Assembly (NCBI RefSeq): GCF_015234305.1
Contig: NZ_JADGMI010000001.1
Span: forward strand, 1,054,001-1,118,000
Direction: 5' to 3'
DNA length: 64,000 nucleotides
Source of the DNA: Superficieibacter sp. 1612_C1
Lineage (GTDB): Bacteria; Pseudomonadota; Gammaproteobacteria; Enterobacterales; Enterobacteriaceae
The notes below the pieces were generated by a model. The model was given only the letters and a program-made list of their open reading frames with translations, was not told where the DNA came from and ran no database searches. This document shows, piece by piece, positions 41,126 to 49,588 of this stretch; the first letter of the stretch is position 1; each line of letters opens with the position of its first letter. Position numbers and translations under genes: made by a program.

Positions 41126-41821
41126 ATGCTTAAGCGTTTCTTTATTACCGGTACTGATACTGCTGTCGGAAAAACGGTGGTTTCCCGCGCGCTGCTACAG
41201 GCGATGGCTGCCTGCGGCAAAAGCGTGGCGGGATATAAACCCGTCGCCAAAGGGAGCAAAGAGACGCCGGAGGGGCTGCGTAATAAAGATGCTCTGGTGC
41301 TGCAAAGCGTTTCATCGCTCTCTCTGCCTTACGAGGCCATCAATCCTGTCGCGCTGAGCGAAGAGGAAAGCAGTGTGGCGCACAGTTCACCCATCAACTA
41401 TTCACGCCTCTCTGAAGGGCTCGCCAGTCTTACCCGCCAGGTTGATCACGTTGTGGTCGAGGGCACGGGAGGGTGGCGTAGCCTGATGAACGATCTGCGT
41501 CCGCTCTCGGAGTGGGTGGTGCAGGAGCAGCTTCCGGTGCTGATGGTGGTCGGCATTCAGGAGGGCTGTATCAACCATGCGTTGTTGACTGCGCAGGCCA
41601 TTGCCAATGACGGATTGCCACTGGTGGGATGGGTCGCCAACCGTATTAATCCGGGGCTGGCGCACTATGCTGAAATTATTGACGTGCTCAGTAAAAAACT
41701 GCCCGCGCCGCTGGTAGGCGAGCTGCCTTATCTGCCGAGAGCGGAGCAGCGTGACCTGGCACCCTACATCCATTTAACGATGCTCAAAGATGTATTAATG
41801 ATAGATGGAGTTCCGGCGTAA
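41126..41821 (+). CDS. bioD2: Dethiobiotin synthetase paralog BioD2 (YnfK)
   Basis: A 231-residue ATP-dependent enzyme of the dethiobiotin synthetase family. The P-loop GTDTAVGKT is at residues 9-17, the second conserved EGTGGWRS near residue 111, and NRINPG near residue 171. E. coli has this copy (YnfK/BioD2) besides BioD in the biotin operon; its condition of use is unclear. The 3' end overlaps the convergent clcB by 27 bases. Confidence 0.93.
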   Translation: MLKRFFITGTDTAVGKTVVSRALLQAMAACGKSVAGYKPVAKGSKETPEGLRNKDALVLQSVSSLSLPYEAINPVALSEEESSVAHSSPINYSRLSEGLASLTRQVDHVVVEGTGGWRSLMNDLRPLSEWVVQEQLPVLMVVGIQEGCINHALLTAQAIANDGLPLVGWVANRINPGLAHYAEIIDVLSKKLPAPLVGELPYLPRAEQRDLAPYIHLTMLKDVLMIDGVPA

Positions 41822-43033
41822 CGTCCGTGACAGCACGGATGCCACCACGCAGGAGAGTAACAAGCCGGGTAATAACATATATTGCCCGGTCATTTCACAA
41901 ATCATCAGCGCCGACATAATCGGTGCATGAGTGGTCGCCGCCAGCAGTGTCGCCATGCCGGTTAATCCCAGCAGAACGGCAATGTCCCCGTAGCCCGGTA
42001 GCCATAGCGCCCACAGACTCGCAAAAAGCATCCCCGTAGCCATCCCCATAAACAGCGTCGGAGTAAAAACGCCTCCCGGTGCGCCCGAACCGCTGCTGGC
42101 GAGCACAGCAAGCAGCTTACAGACAAATATGCCAGCCACTACTGCAAACGGCGGCGGCAAATGCAAAAATCCCTGCACGACGCTATAACCATTCCCCCAG
42201 ACGTCCGGCGTGAGCAGGGATAACACGCCAACGATCAGGCCACCCGCTGCCAGCTGCAACGGCGGCGACAATTTCAGGCTAAGAAACAGACGGTGGCTGG
42301 CCGACATGAGCCAGATAAATAGTGGGCCACACACTCCGGCCAGCAGGCCGGTCGCCAGCATCAACAGGTAGTCAATCCCTTCTACGGGAGTTGTGAGTTG
42401 TACGCTGTAGAGCAGAGACGGTCCGCCGTTGAGCAGTGAGGTTGTCAGCAGGGCGGTCACCGCCGCAATAACCACTGGCCCTAATGAGGCCAGCATCAAC
42501 GTGCCAAATAAAATCTCGGCAATGAACAGGCTTCCGGCCAGCGGCGCATGATAGGCGCTCGCCATCCCGGCTGCCGCACCGCAGGCAATCCACAGCTTCC
42601 ATTCCGCTTTTGCTGTAAACCGGCGTGCCAGAAAGGAGGCGGCGAGGGCAGAAAGCAGGATCATAGCTCCCTCGCGACCGATAGCGCTACCGCTGACCAC
42701 CACCAATAGCGAGGCAAACGATTTAATCAGACTGGAGCTGACATCAAACTCGCTGTTTTCGCTCTCCAGCACTTCCATATAATCGGTTGGCGCATGAGGA
42801 CGCTGGCGGGTGTACCACTGCCAGCAGAATAAAAGCCCACCGGCTGCCAGTCCACCAAGGGCAGGTGTAATCAGGCGTCGCCACCACGGTAGCCCGTCAG
42901 CGGCGTTAACCAGGCTGCCGCTGTTATTGCTCAGAAAGATCCATTCCAGCGCCAGCATCGCGTGGCGGAACAACGCTACGGCCAGTGCCGCCAGCACGCC
43001 AACGGCTATGGCAAACAACAGACGCCGAAGCAT
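41795..43033 (-). CDS. clcB: CLC-type chloride channel/transporter ClcB
   Basis: A 412-residue CLC protein with about ten to twelve membrane helices. The CLC selectivity stretches [10 protein letters not shown] (gating glutamate), [13 protein letters not shown] and the helix R region are seen. The E. coli paralog of ClcA is thought to help extreme acid resistance by electrical shunting. The ATG at 43031-43033 ([12 protein letters not shown]) matches the E. coli start; an ATG 12 codons upstream (43069) is also open. It is convergent with bioD2. Confidence 0.93.
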   Translation of the reverse strand: MLRRLLFAIAVGVLAALAVALFRHAMLALEWIFLSNNSGSLVNAADGLPWWRRLITPALGGLAAGGLLFCWQWYTRQRPHAPTDYMEVLESENSEFDVSSSLIKSFASLLVVVSGSAIGREGAMILLSALAASFLARRFTAKAEWKLWIACGAAAGMASAYHAPLAGSLFIAEILFGTLMLASLGPVVIAAVTALLTTSLLNGGPSLLYSVQLTTPVEGIDYLLMLATGLLAGVCGPLFIWLMSASHRLFLSLKLSPPLQLAAGGLIVGVLSLLTPDVWGNGYSVVQGFLHLPPPFAVVAGIFVCKLLAVLASSGSGAPGGVFTPTLFMGMATGMLFASLWALWLPGYGDIAVLLGLTGMATLLAATTHAPIMSALMICEMTGQYMLLPGLLLSCVVASVLSRTLRRNSIYH

Positions 43034-43240
43034 AACGGTTGAGTCAGGGTAGGTATGAAGACGGTGCATGGATCATTACAGGCAATGAGTGAATAGCATA
43101 ATTGTGCCGTCAACGCGGGACGATTACAAAAGGTTAGCGTGCTACCGCGCTGAGTAATAGCGTTAAATTGTTTTCACTTCACCTGATTTTCACTTAAGGG
43201 TTTTACTCTGTCTGCATAACGTCTTAAGGGATAATGAAAA

Positions 43241-43672
43241 ATGAAATATCAGGGAGTTAAATCCATTTTAGGGTTTGTTTTATTGGGGCCGCTGTTTGGC
43301 TTTATGCTCACCATCACGTTCTATCTTTTTGTCGTTCCGGATGCAGGCTATTTCCTCGAACGTGTGTTCAACGAGTCAGGCTTTATTCTTTTGTGTTGCT
43401 ATGTCGTGGGATTCCTGCCCGCGTTGGCAACGGGGCTATGTTATGTGTTTCACCGCGCGCGCCCCCATGCGCTGCTTTCAACGACATTCACCGGGGCAAT
43501 AACGTCATGCCTGCTGAGCGTGATAACTGGCTTATGGCTGGAGTGGATGATGAGATTGCCTGTACTGTATATCATACCGCATTTTGCGCTGAACGGTGGG
43601 CTATCGGCGCTGGGAAGCGCTTCTATTCTTGACCTCCTGATGGGCAAACCCACCAGGAGGCATGATGGTTAA
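43241..43672 (+). CDS. Unassigned four-helix inner membrane protein
   Basis: I do not recognise this 143-residue protein. It starts MKYQGVKSILGF after a modest AAGGGATAATGAAAA element. Four hydrophobic segments lie near residues 8-32, 47-66, 79-99 and 105-128, with a short basic tail (MGKPTRRHDG). A cysteine pair (CC) lies in helix 2. It sits between clcB and osmV in a gap not occupied in E. coli K-12, and its last 4 bases overlap the convergent osmV end. Base composition is like the neighbours, so it is a plausible accessory gene of this lineage. Confidence 0.75.
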   Translation: MKYQGVKSILGFVLLGPLFGFMLTITFYLFVVPDAGYFLERVFNESGFILLCCYVVGFLPALATGLCYVFHRARPHALLSTTFTGAITSCLLSVITGLWLEWMMRLPVLYIIPHFALNGGLSALGSASILDLLMGKPTRRHDG

Positions 43673-44817
43673 TTATCGCTATGAATATTCAGCGCGCGGC
43701 GGGTACGGCCGGAACTGAGATAATCGGCGATATAGTCCTGAGATATTTCACCGCTGTAGCGACCCTCTTCATCAACAATCGGCATCCAGCTGGTGTTACT
43801 CTCGTACAGTTTCGACAGCACCACGCGCAGGTTATCTTCAGCTTTACCGGTGACGCGGAACGGATGCAGCAGGGCTGCACTTTCTCCGGTCGCGTTACGT
43901 GCTTCACGGCGTTTGATAAAGCCCAGCGGCTTACCGTCGACGTCAACGACGGTGATCGCACGGATGTCGTTATCATCCATTATTGCAAAAGCTTCTGCGG
44001 CAGGCGTTGAGCGACGTACGGTCAGGGTCGGCTGCTGGTCGGTGACGTCACCGGCTGACACTAACAGCAGACGCTTAAGCGTGCGGTCCTGGCCGACAAA
44101 CGAGCCCACGAACTCATTCGCCGGTTTTGCCAGCAGTTCGTCCGGGCTGGCGCACTGTACGATGCGCCCCTGGCGGAAGACGGCAATCCTGTCGCCGAGC
44201 TTCAGCGCTTCATCAATATCGTGACTGACCAGCATGACGGTTTTTTTCAGTTTGCGCTGCATTTCAAGGAACTGATTCTGGATCACCTCACGGTTGATCG
44301 GGTCGACCGCACCAAAAGGTTCATCCATCAGCAATACCGGCGGATCGGCCGCCAGGGCGCGGATCACACCGATACGCTGCTGCTGACCGCCCGACATCTC
44401 TTTCGGATAACGGTGCAGGAATTTTTTCGGATCCAGCGCCACCATATCCATTAGCTCTTCGGCGCGGCTTTTATAGCGGGCTTTGTCCCAGCCCAGCATT
44501 CGGGGGACCACGGTAATGTTTTCTTCAATGGTCATATTGGGGAACAGGCCAATCTGCTGGATCACATAGCCGATATTACGGCGCAGCGTTACGGTATCCA
44601 TCTCGCTGGTATCCTGACCATTAATCAGAATCTTACCGCCTGACGAGGGGATCAGCCGGTTAATCATTTTCAGCGTCGTTGTCTTTCCACAACCGGAAGG
44701 GCCGAGCAAAACACACATCTCACCTTCGGGCACGTTCAGGTTCACATTGTCGACCGCGTTAAACGTCTGGCCGTTCTTTTGCTTAAATTGTTTAGTCAGG
44801 TTTTCCAGTTTTATCAT
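43669..44817 (-). CDS. osmV: OsmU osmoprotectant ABC transporter, ATP-binding protein OsmV
   Basis: A 382-residue ABC ATPase of the glycine-betaine/choline uptake class. Walker A GPSGCGKT (residues 39-46), signature MSGGQQQR, Walker B VLLMDEPFG and the switch histidine in LVSHDID are all present. Two CBS domains occupy the C-terminal third and in relatives sense ionic strength. The ATG shares one base with the osmW stop (TAATG), giving tight coupling. The matching Salmonella operon (osmVWXY, OsmU) imports glycine betaine and choline-O-sulfate under osmotic stress. Confidence 0.92.
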   Translation of the reverse strand: MIKLENLTKQFKQKNGQTFNAVDNVNLNVPEGEMCVLLGPSGCGKTTTLKMINRLIPSSGGKILINGQDTSEMDTVTLRRNIGYVIQQIGLFPNMTIEENITVVPRMLGWDKARYKSRAEELMDMVALDPKKFLHRYPKEMSGGQQQRIGVIRALAADPPVLLMDEPFGAVDPINREVIQNQFLEMQRKLKKTVMLVSHDIDEALKLGDRIAVFRQGRIVQCASPDELLAKPANEFVGSFVGQDRTLKRLLLVSAGDVTDQQPTLTVRRSTPAAEAFAIMDDNDIRAITVVDVDGKPLGFIKRREARNATGESAALLHPFRVTGKAEDNLRVVLSKLYESNTSWMPIVDEEGRYSGEISQDYIADYLSSGRTRRALNIHSDN

Positions 44818-45464
44818 TATCGTATCCCCTTCGGTGTCAGCACGATTTGCAGACGATGCAGTAACCAGTCCAGCACAATCGCCAGCAGACAAATCATTAA
44901 CGCTCCGGCAATCAGCATGCGAATATCGCTTCCGCCGATACCGTTAAGTAATAAAAGACCCAGCCCGCCTGCACCAATGACGGCGGCTATCGCCATCACC
45001 CCGATGTTCATCACCACGGCAGTACGAATCCCGCCGAAAATGACCGGCAGCGCCATCGGAATTTCAACCCAGCGCAGACGTTGCCAGAAGGTCATACCAA
45101 TGCCGCGACCCGCTTCGCGTAATCCCGGCGGCAGATTATCCAGCGCGGTATGCGTATTACGCACGATGGGCAGCAGCGAGTACAGAAACACGGCGGTAAC
45201 AGCGGGAAGGGCACCAATCCCTTGGCCGATGAGGGAAAATACCGGGATCATCAGGCCGAATAGCGCAATGGAAGGAATGGTCAACAGAATAGTCGCCAGA
45301 CCCAGCACCGGGGTTGCCAGCCATTTATAGCGAACAATGACAATTCCGAGCGGTACGCCAATGATAATCGCCAGACCAACTGCCAGCCCTACCAGCCACA
45401 AATGCTGGAACGTCAGGCTGGAGATATAGCCAGCATTATCAATCATGTAATGTATGGTATCCAT
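44817..45464 (-). CDS. osmW: OsmU osmoprotectant ABC transporter, permease OsmW
   Basis: A 215-residue permease with about five membrane helices. The ABC permease EAA loop (REAGRGIGMTFWQRLRWVEIPMALP) is clear near residues 108-132. It pairs with the second permease osmY in the same operon, so the transporter is a heterodimeric membrane core. Its stop overlaps the osmV start. A 9-base gap separates it from osmX. Confidence 0.9.
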   Translation of the reverse strand: MDTIHYMIDNAGYISSLTFQHLWLVGLAVGLAIIIGVPLGIVIVRYKWLATPVLGLATILLTIPSIALFGLMIPVFSLIGQGIGALPAVTAVFLYSLLPIVRNTHTALDNLPPGLREAGRGIGMTFWQRLRWVEIPMALPVIFGGIRTAVVMNIGVMAIAAVIGAGGLGLLLLNGIGGSDIRMLIAGALMICLLAIVLDWLLHRLQIVLTPKGIR

Positions 45465-45473
45465 CTGCGCTCC

Positions 45474-46376
45474 TTATAGCAGGCCTTTGCTTTGCAGGAA
45501 GTCGCGGGCGACCTGCTGAGGTGACTGATGCTCGATATCCACTTTGGCGTTTAAATCGATAATCGTCTCGTTATTCAACTGGTCCGATAGCGTATTGAGC
45601 GCCTCTTCCAGTCCCGGGTTCGCCTCCAGCGTATCCTTACGCACCACAGGGGTGACGGCATAGCTCGGGAAAAATCCTTTATCATCCTCCAGCACTTTCA
45701 GGTCGAAGCCTTTAATACGACCATCAGTGGTGTAAATCAGACCCGCGTCAACAAAGCCGTCACGAATGGCGTTGTAGACCAGACCCGGATCCATCTGGCG
45801 AATTTGCGGACGGTCAAGCTCCATCTGGTAAGCTTTTTGGAGCGGTTTCATTCCGTCGCTGCGCCCGGAAAATTCGAGATCCAGTCCCAACAGCCAGTTT
45901 TTATCCGGATCGGTTTGACGGATATTTTCGATTTTCGCCACCATCTGCGACATGGTGGTAATGTGCTCAGCTTCAGCGCGTTTACGCTGCATCGCAAAGG
46001 CGTAGGTGTTGTTCATATCAGCCGGTTTCAGCCAGACCAGACCGTGTTTAGCATCCAGCTTTTTCACCGTGTCGTAGGTCTCCTGCGGGGTCATTCTCTT
46101 GTTGATATGATTAAAGATAATCAGCGACGTGCCGGTGTATTCCCATGTCATATCAATCTGCTTGTTGATCATGGCATTGCGCGAAATGACTGTGGCAATA
46201 TTGGTCTGCGGCTGTACCTGAAATCCTTTCTTTTGCAGATATTGCACGGTTAAGGCCGAAAGGATGTGCTGTTCGGTGAAGCTTTTGGTCGCCAGTACCA
46301 GCGGGGCGGCGCTGGCCTGCGTGGCGACAAGCGACGCCGCCGCAAGCAGGCTGATAATGTGTCTACGTAACGTCAT
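45474..46376 (-). CDS. osmX: OsmU osmoprotectant-binding periplasmic protein OsmX
   Basis: A 300-residue substrate-binding protein of the OpuAC/ProX-like class. A signal peptide covers about residues 1-23 (ending TQASA before [13 protein letters not shown]). The SFTEQHIL and TWEYTGTSL stretches are typical of quaternary-amine-binding members. The aromatic box cannot be placed with certainty by eye. It lies between the two permease genes. Confidence 0.9.
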   Translation of the reverse strand: MTLRRHIISLLAAASLVATQASAAPLVLATKSFTEQHILSALTVQYLQKKGFQVQPQTNIATVISRNAMINKQIDMTWEYTGTSLIIFNHINKRMTPQETYDTVKKLDAKHGLVWLKPADMNNTYAFAMQRKRAEAEHITTMSQMVAKIENIRQTDPDKNWLLGLDLEFSGRSDGMKPLQKAYQMELDRPQIRQMDPGLVYNAIRDGFVDAGLIYTTDGRIKGFDLKVLEDDKGFFPSYAVTPVVRKDTLEANPGLEEALNTLSDQLNNETIIDLNAKVDIEHQSPQQVARDFLQSKGLL

Positions 46377-46395
46377 ATAACGCTCCTTATTATTG

Positions 46396-47112
46396 TTATC
46401 GTGCGACGTGCGGCGTCAGGACCCGGCCAAGGCTGGCCAGCAGGACGTCAAGAATTAAGGCAAAAAGCGCGGTGGCCGTGGCACCAAGAATGAGCGTCGG
46501 GAAATCATTGAGATAGATGCCGGGGAAGATCAGCTCGCCGTAGCTGCTGGCACCAATAAGAAACGCCAGCGGGGCAGTCCCTACGTTAATCGCTGTCGCG
46601 ATGCGGATCCCGGAAAGCATGACGCTCCAGGCATTAGGCAATTCCACCTGGCGCAGACGCTGCCATTTTGTCATCCCAATACCGTCAGCCGCTTCCAGCA
46701 GCGAGGCGGGAACCGAACACAGCCCGGCGTATGTGTTACGCACAATCGGCAGCAGAGACGCGAGGAAAAGCGCAATAATCGCCGGTGTGTCACCGATGCC
46801 GATAAACACCATCGCCAGCGCCAGCACGGCCAGCGGTGGCAGGGTATTGCCGATGTTAAAAATCTGCATTACGTATTCCGCCACGCCGCGAGCAGCAGGG
46901 CGGCTGAGTAATATTCCGCACGGAATACCGACCAGCAGCGCTAAAAACATAGAACTGAATACGAGGATCAGGTGCTGTTGTCCGAGATAGAGGAGGTCAA
47001 CTTTTCGCGCCATGATAGTGTCCGGGCCAATTCCCCAGACCAGTAATGCCAGCACGATGATGATTGCTGCAACGATTAAAAGTGCGCGCTGGAGCGCAGT
47101 AACATTATGCAT
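46396..47112 (-). CDS. osmY: OsmU osmoprotectant ABC transporter, permease OsmY-type
   Basis: A 238-residue permease with about five or six helices and the EAA loop [21 protein letters not shown]. The ATG at 47110-47112 follows GGGAGAGGGAT; a codon 8 positions further upstream is less well placed. It is the first gene of the operon and its product the second half of the membrane core. The name OsmY here follows the Salmonella OsmU operon and must not be confused with the unrelated periplasmic OsmY of E. coli. Confidence 0.88.
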   Translation of the reverse strand: MHNVTALQRALLIVAAIIIVLALLVWGIGPDTIMARKVDLLYLGQQHLILVFSSMFLALLVGIPCGILLSRPAARGVAEYVMQIFNIGNTLPPLAVLALAMVFIGIGDTPAIIALFLASLLPIVRNTYAGLCSVPASLLEAADGIGMTKWQRLRQVELPNAWSVMLSGIRIATAINVGTAPLAFLIGASSYGELIFPGIYLNDFPTLILGATATALFALILDVLLASLGRVLTPHVAR

Positions 47113-47441
47113 TCTTATCCCTCTCCCTGTATGCATGTGTTATGGCAACCTGTTGGTTGCATATTGTTATGCCATGTCTGGCAGGGTCATAGAGCTATAG
47201 CAAGGGAGGGAAAGGGATGCCAGAAAGACGCGAAATTAATAGTTTCGTCAGGGAAGTGTAAACTATTGGTTATGCCTTATAACGTAACGGTTGGGAGCAG
47301 TATTAAGGAAAAGTCTTAAAAATTCTTTTTAAAAGTGACACTGTCACGTTGAGCGGCATTTAATCAGCAAAATTGCCTGCCGATCAAACAGAAAGAGTGA
47401 TTAATGCCGGAGCGGGAGGATCTTCCGGCATTTTGCAACGA
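47113..47441. other. Intergenic region between osmY and dmsD
   Basis: A 329-base gap carrying the osmU promoter on the minus strand. Near the dmsD stop it holds a 9-bp inverted repeat (47403-47411 with 47424-47432), probably the terminator of the ynfEGH-dmsD operon. No gene or structured RNA was recognised. Confidence 0.55.
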
Positions 47442-48056
47442 TTAGCGATAAAGCGGCTTTTGGGCGATCGGAATTAATAACCGATCCTGCCATTGTGCCA
47501 GCGTGAGTTGTGCTAGCTGACCGAGCGCCTGATAAAAGGGATGTGCAGCATGCTCACTGAAAAGCGTCAGGAAACGTCCTGCCCACGGTAGCAGATGCCA
47601 GGCCAGAAGCTGTTCCCACTCGGTATGGCGGCCATTTTCACTGAGCCAGGCTCCCAACAGCAGCAGCGTGCCAAAATGATCTTCAGGTTCATTTTGTTGG
47701 CTTTCGAAGGCAATGTCGTTCTCGCGCATCCATTGTCGCAGCGCCAGCGTTGAATCGCCGAATAACACGCTTTCCCGATCCAGCCAGACAGACCCCCACG
47801 GCGGCGCGGGCAGCGTCCACGGGCCGACAAAAAGGCGCTGAAAAGCCTCAGGCAGTGACTCGTCGCTTTTTTGACTGAAGGTATTAACCAGCGGCTCCAG
47901 TGTTTCCGCTGGAAGAGGCCACTGCTCAGCCCATTCACCGCTGACAAAGGCGTCGGCCAGGGCGGCAACATCAGGCGTATCCGGCGGGTAGTAAAAGAGT
48001 GCGCCCAGCACGCGAGCTGTAAAAGCAAACGATCCGCACTCGTGTAATTCATTCAT
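47442..48056 (-). CDS. dmsD: Tat proofreading chaperone DmsD
   Basis: A 204-residue TorD-family chaperone that binds the twin-arginine signal of DmsA/YnfE-type reductases while the molybdenum cofactor is inserted. The family core EPEDHFGTLLLLGAWL and the PWGSVWLDRESVLFGDSTLALRQWM region are present. Length equals E. coli DmsD. The ATG at 48054-48056 has AAGGAAAC ahead. It is the last gene of the ynfE-ynfG-ynfH-dmsD operon. Confidence 0.94.
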   Translation of the reverse strand: MNELHECGSFAFTARVLGALFYYPPDTPDVAALADAFVSGEWAEQWPLPAETLEPLVNTFSQKSDESLPEAFQRLFVGPWTLPAPPWGSVWLDRESVLFGDSTLALRQWMRENDIAFESQQNEPEDHFGTLLLLGAWLSENGRHTEWEQLLAWHLLPWAGRFLTLFSEHAAHPFYQALGQLAQLTLAQWQDRLLIPIAQKPLYR

Positions 48057-48099
48057 TCTCTGTTTCCTTGAAAGGCGCAGTATCACCTGCGCCTGTTAC

Positions 48100-48957
48100 T
48101 TATCCGGCAACCGCCATGCCTGCGGTCATATGCAGACCATAAAAAATCACCCGTCCCAGCACTTCACCGACGACAACCAGTATAAAGCCGGCTAATAAGC
48201 TGATAACGTGCGGCGATTGACGGCGGATTAACGGACAAAGCCAGCAGCCCAGCCCTGCGGCGAGTAAAACCAGACGGCAGATTTGCATTGCGGCATAATC
48301 CGGCACTAGCGCACTGGCCTGCTGCACGGAACTCTGTACCGCGCCAATTTGTGCGCCCTGTAATAGCATAACCGCAGCACTGACCAGTAAGGCGACAATG
48401 CTAAGCGAGGCAAACGCGGTTCCTTTGAACGGAATTCGAGCCATACGTAGCAGCAATGCGCCAAAAACAGGGCCACCCAACAATGCGGTCAGGAAGAAAG
48501 TTGCCGTGGTGTAGCCGGTATACCAGGTCGGCACCGTCTCAATCTGATACACGCGGGTCATGGCCCAGATGAAAATGACCCCCAGCACCATGCTGATCAC
48601 CAGCCAGATTTTACCCGCCAGCGCAGGCATTTTACCGATAACGGCCACCAGCCACCCGAGGCCGCCCACAGCAAAAAATAGCGAGCCGCTGGCGATTTCG
48701 TTACTCAGCGCGGAGCTACCTATCCGATTCAGCGAATTAAATGCCCGCAGCGGCGAGCCAAGGTGCATTACCGAGGCCAGAAAAGCAATGCCCATTACCA
48801 GCCAGAGAAAAAACATGCTGCGGACAATCCGCTGCTGACTGGCGCGATCGCCAGAAGACGCCATCCAGCCCAGCCCCGTGACAATCAGTCCGCCCACCAC
48901 GCACTGACCGAGCACCGTAAATAACACCAGCGGCCATTCATGCCATCCGTTTCCCAT
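48100..48957 (-). CDS. ynfH: DmsC-type membrane anchor YnfH
   Basis: A 285-residue, eight-helix quinol-oxidising anchor subunit for a DMSO-reductase-family enzyme. The start MGNGWHEWPLVLFTVLGQ matches E. coli YnfH (284). The ATG at 48955-48957 lies just after the ynfG stop with GGAGGT ahead. It passes electrons from menaquinol to YnfG. Confidence 0.94.
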   Translation of the reverse strand: MGNGWHEWPLVLFTVLGQCVVGGLIVTGLGWMASSGDRASQQRIVRSMFFLWLVMGIAFLASVMHLGSPLRAFNSLNRIGSSALSNEIASGSLFFAVGGLGWLVAVIGKMPALAGKIWLVISMVLGVIFIWAMTRVYQIETVPTWYTGYTTATFFLTALLGGPVFGALLLRMARIPFKGTAFASLSIVALLVSAAVMLLQGAQIGAVQSSVQQASALVPDYAAMQICRLVLLAAGLGCWLCPLIRRQSPHVISLLAGFILVVVGEVLGRVIFYGLHMTAGMAVAG

Positions 48958-48958
48958 T

Positions 48959-49579
48959 TCAGACCTCCTCCGGGTTTGCCAGGTAACCAGTGGTATCCCC
49001 ACATGAACGGCTGTTGGCGTTAGGTTTTATCACGATATTCGGTCGGGTGAAGTGCGCTCCCGGCAATGGCGCAACCGCCGCCAGCTCGCCGTATTTTTCC
49101 CGCAGCTCTGCTATTGGCGCAAAATCCAGCGCCCGCAGCGGGCAGGACTCAACGCAAATCGGTTTTTTCCCCTCGTTCATCACGCGGTCGTGGCAGCCGT
49201 CGCATTTGGTCATATGGCCTTTCGCGGCGTTATACTGCGGCGCGCCGTAAGGGCACGCCATATGGCAGTAGCGGCAACCGATGCAGATATCTTCATCAAC
49301 GATCACGAAGCCATCCTCACGTTTGTGCATTGCGCCGCTCGGACACACTTTGGTACACGCCGGATCGTCGCAGTGGTTGCAGGCAATCGACAGGTAATAG
49401 GCAAACACGTTTTGCTGCCAGACGCCGTTATCTTCCTGCCAGTCACCGCCGGCATATTCGTAAATTCGGCGGAAACTCACGTCCGGAGTGAGATCCTTAT
49501 AATCTTTACAGGCCAGTTCGCAGGTTTTGCATCCGGTGCAGCGGCTGGAATCGATATAAAATCCGTATTGAGTAGTCAT
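48959..49579 (-). CDS. ynfG: Iron-sulfur electron-transfer subunit YnfG (DmsB type)
   Basis: A 206-residue four-cluster ferredoxin. Cysteine groups are CTGCKTCELACK (14-25), CNHCDDPACTKVCP, CIGCRYCHMACP and CDGCHDRV with CVESCP, enough for four [4Fe-4S] clusters. It links the anchor YnfH to the molybdenum subunit. Length matches E. coli YnfG (205). It lies 9 bases downstream of ynfE. Confidence 0.95.
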   Translation of the reverse strand: MTTQYGFYIDSSRCTGCKTCELACKDYKDLTPDVSFRRIYEYAGGDWQEDNGVWQQNVFAYYLSIACNHCDDPACTKVCPSGAMHKREDGFVIVDEDICIGCRYCHMACPYGAPQYNAAKGHMTKCDGCHDRVMNEGKKPICVESCPLRALDFAPIAELREKYGELAAVAPLPGAHFTRPNIVIKPNANSRSCGDTTGYLANPEEV

Positions 49580-49588
49580 TGCGGCTCC

